NCBI GenBank assembly: GCA_900544335.1
Contig: UQUS01000022.1
Coordinates: forward strand, 1 to 33,046
DNA: 33,046 nucleotides
From: an uncultured Sutterella sp.
GTDB lineage: Bacteria > Pseudomonadota > Gammaproteobacteria > Burkholderiales > Burkholderiaceae_F
Direction of reading: 5' to 3'
Positions 30,841 to 33,046 of this stretch are shown in pieces (position 1 is the stretch's first letter; the number at the start of each line of letters is the position of its first letter). Under the pieces are notes generated by a model. The model saw only the letters and a program-made list of their open reading frames with translations, searched no databases and was not told the DNA's origin. The position numbers and the translations under genes are program-made.

Positions 30841-32349
30841 TTAAGCGCCGATTGCTTCGTTCACGGCCTTCTCAAGTAGGGCCGAGGCTGCCTCAAGCTG
30901 CTGGCGGCGTTCCTTTAGGACCGCTTCGTCGGCCTTAATCCCTTCTTCAATGAGGTCAAGTTGACGCGTCACTTCTGTCGGATGCGTTCCGCCGATGACT
31001 TTCTTTTCCATGACAACGCGCTTGGGATCTAAGGCTTCGGCAATCATCGCATCGGACAGTTTCGTCTCAAACCCGAAAAGCGACTGGGTGGCGGCATTGA
31101 CGGCAGCCCGATCGATATCGGCACTTGTCTTTTTCGCATCGCACATCGCACCGACGACGTGTGCAATGATTTCGTGCGCTTCGCGGAACGAAATGCCGTC
31201 GTGACGCACAAGGTAGTTCGCAAGTTCCGTGACGGTGCAGAAGTTTTTACGGGCGTTTTCGAGCATGCGCTCTTTGTTGACCGAAAGTGTTTTAATCGTC
31301 ACGGTCAAAAGCGCAAAGTCCGATTCCATTTCCGACAAAGCCGTGTAGAAGTAACGCGGCGTTTCCACGCTCGTATCGCGGCAGTGCGAGAAAATGACGT
31401 TCTTCATCGCGTTGTAAACGGATGTCGCAAAGCCTTCCATGTGAGCGGCCTTAGCTTTGACGTGTTCGAACGTGAAGGGGTTTTTCTTTTGCGGCATAAT
31501 CGACGAGCACACGGCGCAGCTATCGTCGACTTCGATGTAGCCGTACTCGGGGGTTGCCCAGTTGTAAAAGTCAAGCGCCGTCCGGCTCATCGTCATGGCA
31601 GTTTGCGACAGAGTTGTCACAATCTCAAGGAGGTAGTCGCGGCTTGCTACACAGTCCAGACTATTTTGCACCGGGGCATCAAACCCTAAGAGTTCGGCTG
31701 TGTAATTGCGGTCAATCGGGAATGAGGTCGAACCCATGGAGCCGCCGCCGAGCGGGCACAGGTTAAGAGCCTTCCAAGCACGCGCGTAGCGGTCGTAGTC
31801 ACGCGAGAAGGCCGCCAAAACCCCTGAAAGATAGTGGGCAAATGTAATGGGTTCGGAAGGCTGCATGTGTGTGTAGCCGCTCATGACGGTTTCCAGGTTC
31901 TTGCGTGCCAAAGCCAAGTAGGCACGACGCAATTCCAAGAACATCTCGGAAAGCTTTAAATACACTTTACGCGTATCGAAGCGAATCTCGGTGGCAAACA
32001 GGTCGTTACGGGACCTTGCCGTGTGCTGCTGTCCGCCCACTTCAAGACCGGTTAACTTAATGAGGTATCGCTCCAAGTTAAAGTACAGGTCTTCGACATT
32101 GGGATTGATTTCGAAGGTCGGATGGTCTTTTTCGCTTTCAATCTGGCGGGTAGCGATGAGAAGTTTCTTAGCCACGTCCTCTTTGATGATGCCGGTTTTT
32201 GCGAGCATCAGAATGTGGGCTTTGTTGATATCAAGAATCGTGTTGTACGAACGCTTTAAATCGCCTTCGATAGCCGGACGAATCAAATACTTGACAACTT
32301 CAGCGGCCGGAGCTTTCTTAATCTTGCCGCGTTGGACTGTTTCAGACAT
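30841..32349 (-). CDS. Argininosuccinate-lyase-family (ArgH-like) lyase, substrate uncertain
   Basis: 502 residues from ATG 32349, with AAAAGGA eight bases upstream; an in-frame ATG at 32370 would add seven residues. It belongs to the fumarase/aspartase superfamily: [12 protein letters not shown] near 105, [20 protein letters not shown] with the catalytic His, and the signature [10 protein letters not shown] at about 290-300. Compared with standard ArgH it differs at conserved places. It has [16 protein letters not shown] where ArgH has [36 protein letters not shown] where ArgH has [20 protein letters not shown], and DLYFNLE where ArgH has DVHxxIE. It also has about 40 extra residues. No other arginine gene is nearby, and a C4-dicarboxylate carrier follows. 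A catabolic lyase releasing fumarate from an N-succinyl-type compound, as in EDDS lyase, is an alternative to arginine synthesis. Confidence 0.8.
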   Translation of the reverse strand: [502 protein letters not shown]

Positions 32350-32398
32350 ATTCAAAATCCTTTTCCCCATACGGGGAGTCTTATGAGTGGGAGACGAG

Positions 32399-32423
32399 CG
32401 ATATTTTCCTAGGGAAAACATCG
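32399..32423. promoter_or_regulatory. Long near-perfect inverted repeat upstream of the lyase gene (candidate operator)
   Basis: CGATATTTTCC, a three-base spacer TAG, and GGAAAACATCG are complementary at 10 of 11 positions. The centre is 62 bases upstream of the lyase start codon, a position suited to an operator overlapping the promoter or transcript start. No regulator family can be named from it alone. Confidence 0.5.
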
Positions 32424-32533
32424 TATGAATAATTTCATGTCCCCTGAGACTTTGAGTTATGCGTTTTAGCGATTATGCGTAAAAGGGATAACACAATTTC
32501 TTAGCACGAATACCGAGTCAAAGCGCGGTTTCT

Positions 32534-32549
32534 TGTATACTGTATACAG
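32534..32549. promoter_or_regulatory. TGTATAC tandem repeat and CTGTATACAG palindrome
   Basis: TGTATAC occurs twice back to back (32534-32547), and CTGTATACAG (32540-32549) is a perfect palindrome. Similar TGTATACA-type palindromes are bound by GntR-family (FCD) regulators. It lies in the divergent spacer and could serve either side. TATACT within it could also be a plus-strand -10, though no -35 is seen. Confidence 0.35.
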
Positions 32550-32780
32550 CGTATCGCCTTTCGGAGACTCCTTTAAAAATCCTATCTTTCATTTGAAACG
32601 GCACGTTTTTTCCCTCGGTAGGATGTCTTCCGATGCGGGGAAGAGAGTGCAATTTTTTCTTGAAATATAAGACCAATTCCTCAAGGGCTTTTAGCCGATA
32701 CTGCTTTGAGTTTTCCTGCTTTTTGCCTATTTTCTCTAACACCGACAGCACGATTGTCGGGATTTTTCAAAGGAGACGCC

Positions 32781-33046
32781 ATGAAATCCGTTCGGCACTC
32801 AATCGGTCAAGTGGGCGCCTTGGTTACAGCCGTCCTTTCATCTCTGACAGCGATATCTCACGCAAATCCTTCGCTTGAAAGCAGCTCCTTTTTTCGAAAC
32901 GGTCAAACCGATCAAACCAACGCTTTTGATAGTCCAAATCCATCCGTTCGATGGGATAGCCGCTTAAACGCCCCGATACTCATATCACCGACACCAGAGG
33001 CAACGGCAACGCTACGAATGATTGTGGCAGAAGTGACAAAAGAGCC
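32781..33046 (+). CDS. Exported protein of unknown function (N-terminal part, runs off right edge)
   Basis: 88 codons are visible from ATG 32781, which has a very good ribosome site, AAAGGAG, eight bases upstream; the frame is open to the window end. The first 28 residues form a Sec signal peptide: basic MKSVRH, hydrophobic GALVTAVLSSLTA, and cleavage after ISHA. The visible mature part is polar, rich in Asn, Ser, Thr and Pro (NPSLESSSFFRNGQTD), as in a linker, then turns more helical (ATLRMIVAEVTKE). No domain can be recognised in what is visible, so the function is left open. Confidence 0.75.
   Translation, partial: MKSVRHSIGQVGALVTAVLSSLTAISHANPSLESSSFFRNGQTDQTNAFDSPNPSVRWDSRLNAPILISPTPEATATLRMIVAEVTKE

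Larger units (their letters stand above)
32350..32780. other. Divergent spacer between the lyase unit and the secreted-protein gene
   Basis: This 431-base stretch holds no supported gene. It contains a leader stem TCCCC-ATAC-GGGGA (32364-32377), the long near-palindrome at 32399-32423, and a tandem TGTATAC repeat at 32534-32547. It also has a C/T-rich stretch before the secreted-protein gene. A 77-codon minus-strand frame at 32518-32751 starts with GTG, has no ribosome site and is Lys-rich, so I do not call it. Confidence 0.5.

Noticed and set aside
32518..32751. 77-codon minus-strand open frame in the right-hand spacer
   Set aside because: GTG start without a ribosome site, Lys-rich composition, overlaps likely regulatory sites.

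Overview
The window looks like chromosome from an anaerobic, host-associated beta-proteobacterium, most like the Sutterellaceae. This is an inference from the gene set, because no rRNA is present. The evidence is a proteobacterial core set (proC, ribF, rlhA, a PaeA-type CNNM protein and a CCA-encoding tRNA-Ser) next to genes for fumarate/C4-dicarboxylate exchange, peptide uptake and a very large acyl-CoA dehydratase activase. No sugar-use genes were seen.

Region 1 (1-6.5 kb) is an accessory, comparatively AT-rich island. It opens with the 3' end of an IS200/IS605-type tnpB and its right end. These are joined directly to a double-AAA+ ATPase gene that has lost its 5' part. Next come two tandem DUF262 (GmrS/ParB-like) genes, of which only the second carries a C-terminal DUF1524/HNH-type nuclease domain. 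They are followed by an 84-codon small gene broken by one in-frame stop and by a metallophosphoesterase. A tRNA-Ser(GGA) whose 3' end faces the island marks the border with the core-like chromosome.

Region 2 (6.5-14 kb) has paeA on the minus strand, the 1414-residue activase on the plus strand, and a convergent Rsm22-like methyltransferase. A second tnpB 3'-end remnant lies at about 14.0-14.3 kb.

Region 3 (14.5-20 kb) has rlhA (23S rRNA C2501 hydroxylation), a divergent DcuC-family transporter, and a proC-ribF pair on the minus strand bounded by a clear terminator.

Region 4 (20.2-27.2 kb) is a six-gene Dpp/Opp-type peptide ABC operon. It runs binding protein, a strong inter-gene hairpin, permease, an M20 amidohydrolase inserted between the permease genes, second permease and two ATPases. 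The likely logic is import of a peptide or N-acyl/aryl amino acid followed by hydrolysis. A third tnpB remnant follows.

Region 5 (27.6-32.4 kb) reads entirely on the minus strand: an ArgH-family lyase, a DcuA/DcuB-family carrier, MarC and a LysR regulator. A lyase that releases fumarate next to a C4-dicarboxylate exchanger suggests feeding of fumarate respiration. The right edge holds the start of a secreted protein of unknown function.

The best candidates for something undescribed are the paired DUF262 locus next to the broken AAA+ gene, and the three dispersed tnpB 3' ends. Two of those remnants keep only about the length of a guide-RNA (omega-RNA) region plus the terminal hairpin.
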